In this document: in pieces, positions 61,600 through 64,000 of the stretch | Layout: each line of letters begins with the position of its first letter | Position numbering within the stretch: the stretch's first letter is position 1 | Source of the DNA: Diadophis punctatus similis | Taxonomy: Eukaryota; Chordata; Lepidosauria; Squamata; Dipsadidae | Direction: 5' to 3' | Assembly (NCBI GenBank): GCA_023053685.1 | Contig: JALIGW010000005.1 | Span: 47,705,242-47,769,241, forward strand | Length of the DNA stretch: 64,000 bases | Position numbers and translations under genes: made by a program | The notes under the pieces: generated by a model | The model's database searches: none | What the model was told of the DNA's origin: nothing | The model's input: only the letters and a program-made list of their open reading frames with translations

Positions 61600-62360
61600 G
61601 CTGCCTGGGAATTATGGGATTTGGTAATCCAAGGCGTCGGGAAGGCCGCATTTCGGAAGAAAGCCGATTTACGTAGACTTTCGCAATTGAAAAGTTATTG
61701 AAAGTTATTGCGCGGGTGGGAGGGGGAGAGATGAACGGGGATGCAGAAAGGACACGAACGACAAGCCTGGGCAAAACTTGGGAAAACAAAGGAGGAACTG
61801 AGCGGCTGCCAGGCTAACGCCACTCGCGGACACCTCGTCTCCTCGGTTCTGCCCAGCTGCAAATGAAGGGAGGGTAGCGTTACACGCCGGACGGCGACGG
61901 GGAGAATTGAATTTAAAAAAAAAAGCGGCGCTGCTGGTGCTGCCTAGGCTACCAAACAACAAGGCGCCTTCGCGAACCGGGTCCTACCTTGGCCAGCCGC
62001 CCCTCGCCCACTCCCCGCAGCCTCTACGGGGAAAGCATCTCGGGGCATCTTTTGAGGCTCGCTCGACGCCTCAGGCAACAAGTGAAGGGAGACGCTGCCC
62101 TCGCGTGCCCGTCCGCTCTGCGGGCCCGCCTCTTCTGCGCGTCACGCAGGGGTGGTCCACGCTGGAGGCTTTCCCCCCCCCCCCCGTGAGGTCAGCGGCT
62201 GCTTATCAAGGTCACGTCTGAGAGAGGCAAGGAGAAGGCCGAGCGCTGGACACGGAAGGCGCCGGGACAGTCCCGGAGGCCTTGGCATCTCGAGGGGGAA
62301 GTTGGGAAAGGGCGGTTGCTCGGCGCGCCACGCGAAGCCAGGCGTTGCGATTGGTGGTTT
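61600..62360 (-). promoter_or_regulatory. CpG island, candidate FAM124B promoter
   Basis: This is the only long unique-looking block in the window dense in CpG without transposon ends, lying 6 kb upstream of the FAM124B start codon. A minus-strand donor-like AAG/GTAGGA sits at 61988/61987 and could end a noncoding first exon. No TATA box was recognised. The placement fits a gene with a remote 5' noncoding exon, but a divergent or unrelated transcript is also possible. The 5' acceptor for the coding exon (near 55905 or 55965) is undecided. Confidence 0.5.
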
Positions 62361-62854
62361 TAGCAGGTTGAAGGTAGTCAGCCGATTGCAGTTTATTCCC
62401 CGGTTAAGCATGATGTGGGAATACATCCCTCTGTGTTATGTCTTGTGAAACCACTTCTGATGAGCCAGTCCCAAACAAGTAGGCTTTGATAAACAGATTT
62501 TTCTGTTTCCTTTTCTCTGGTCTGACTTTGTTTAAAGTGAAATACTAATTGGGGAAATGAATCGGTTTGAACAGGCATATGAACTCTATGAAACGATAGG
62601 CTCTCTCAATTATAAAATGTCTAAATAAAATGATTTGTAATCACTAAAAGGTAATTCAGCTGAGGGGAAAAGTGAAAACCAAAGATGGTGTGAGTAAAGT
62701 CATGCCTGCCATCTGAGGAAGTCTTAAAGATGAAAGGTTCTGACATTGCAACATTTTTGCCTGACTCACTGCAGGAGGCAGAGACACTGGGGGTAGCATA
62801 GCACAGCATTAGCAAAACAGAAGATAGAAGCGCTCTGATGAGTAGGGTCCAAAG

Positions 62855-63064
62855 CAGGCCTGTACAACTTGAAGCCCCCAAGCAGCCTTGAGCCGTCCTC
62901 CCTCATTTTGTAAAATGTCAATAAATTCACTGCTGCCGCTGCTGTGTTTCTAGCCCTCCCCTTGCCACCCATCAGACAGTTGATACCCAGATATTCCTTT
63001 CAGTCCACGATGGTTTTTAATTTCTCAGTGTGGCTCTTTGCCCTCTACAAGTTGAATAGCCTTG
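62855..63064. mobile_element. Possible hAT MITE
   Basis: Left CAGGCCTGTACAACTTGAAG and the inverse of the right end (CAAGGCTATTCAACTTGTAG) agree at most positions. The 8-bp flanks (GTCCAAAG and TCAAAACT) do not match, so the call rests on the inverted ends only. Confidence 0.4.
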
Positions 63065-64000
63065 TCAAAACTTTCCAAACCAAGGATTGCATTTAGCTTT
63101 TGAATGACATGCAAATAGTCCAATTAATGGATAAGCCAAAACATTTAAGTCTAAGAACTTATGAGGTCTCTCACACCATACCCAAAACTTCCAGGAGTTG
63201 TACAGTATGCATCCTGCCTTAGAACAATCAATTTGAAGACTAAACTTTCTCATTTGTAAGAGCTTCATTATAATTGTCATGTATACTGCAGAGTCCTTCT
63301 CACATTTGATTGTTCACTTAGTTTTTTATCCATATAATTTCTACCACTGCGTTTGAAATATATTTCATGAAAGTTCTGTTTCTACGGTAGTAGGTATTTC
63401 AGATATGGCAACCAACTGATATTATCAAAGCCTTGAGTAATGACCATGCACATGTAGATTTCTCCAAAAAGAATTTCTGCTTTCAATAGTTTTAGTTTAT
63501 ATTAAGTTGTAAAACTATTTATATTTAATGCACATTTAATGTAGCATGACCCTACTTTATCTTACTGTTGGATCATGTGGAAATTAAAGGGCCAAAGCTT
63601 CTTAAAGGTTTGGAATGGTAGAGATGCATGCCATCATATGAAAAATAACAGCTTTATACCTTGTTCCTAGAATTTCTGGACTTATTTAGCTGGCCCTCAA
63701 GTCATCCATAAGTTAATCAAACTGGCTGGATTCACATTACATGCAAGGCTAAAATGTGGCTAGCTGTGGGAGACAGGATATTAGGTTAACTAAATTAGTG
63801 GTTTCAATCTTTCATATTCTAAAGTACATCAATTTATTTATTACTTATTTTATCCTGCCTTTATTATGAATCTACATTCAACCAGAATAAACAAAACAAA
63901 AACAATAAACTTTTTCTGAGCATGCATATTCTCACATTATTTTTGTTATCAGTTATAGGCAGCTTTAAGAACAATACGATATGTTCTTTTATTATTACAG
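63065..64000. other. No recognised feature
   Basis: AT-rich sequence. Around 63830-63870 a TTTATTTATTACTTATTTTA run followed by TCCTGCC resembles the reverse of an L2 3' tail, but no body could be confirmed. Confidence 0.35.

Noticed and set aside
63980..64000. Acceptor-like TTCTTTTATTATTACAG at the window end
   Set aside because: A pyrimidine tract plus AG is present, but there is no exon sequence beyond it to test, and the nearest supported gene is on the other strand.

Overview
The window reads as a piece of squamate reptile nuclear genome, most likely a snake. It carries Sauria-type tRNA SINEs with a Bov-B-like tail, Bov-B (RTE), CR1, L2 and L1 LINE fragments, hAT transposons including a SPIN copy, a Helitron, and long tetra- and pentanucleotide microsatellites. 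A CR1 tail seeds an AATAG-type pentanucleotide tract, which is reported from snake genomes. No prokaryotic gene, CRISPR array, rRNA or tRNA gene was found.

The only well-supported host gene is FAM124B on the minus strand. It has two coding exons (55162-55893, then 53359-54018) joined in phase 0, giving about 463 residues. A polyadenylation signal lies near 53092. A CpG-rich island at about 61.6-62.4 kb is the best candidate for its promoter or 5' noncoding exon. The rest of the window looks intergenic and AT-rich, and is heavily populated by mobile elements.

Layout: 0-2 kb holds a CR1 tail with a compound pentanucleotide tract and two hAT insertions. 2-12 kb holds degraded repeats, a truncated hAT composite at 4 kb and two larger hAT-like elements at 9.4 and 11.1 kb, the latter with a GC-rich, possibly captured interior. 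12.9-17 kb is a nest: an L1 ORF2 remnant was entered by an L2, that L2 by a second L2, and the same L1 by a Helitron. 17-31 kb holds SINEs, microsatellites, a Jockey-superfamily LINE fragment and a CR1 3' end. 31.5-36.7 kb holds two oppositely oriented copies of a 2.0-2.3 kb nonautonomous hAT element that has captured the promoter, first coding exon and splice donor of RSPH14 (radial spoke head 14). The second copy interrupts a Bov-B LINE. 37-53 kb holds more SINE, LINE and hAT insertions, including SPIN. 53-56 kb is FAM124B. 56-64 kb holds CR1 and hAT insertions and the CpG island.

The most notable observation is the RSPH14-carrying hAT pair. Both copies keep a perfect RFX X-box match, an ATG and a GT splice donor, while the coding frame from the ATG is broken in both by different lesions. 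Twelve of thirteen hAT insertions with readable duplications use 8-bp target sites with TA at positions 4-5, the preference described for Buster-type hAT transposases.
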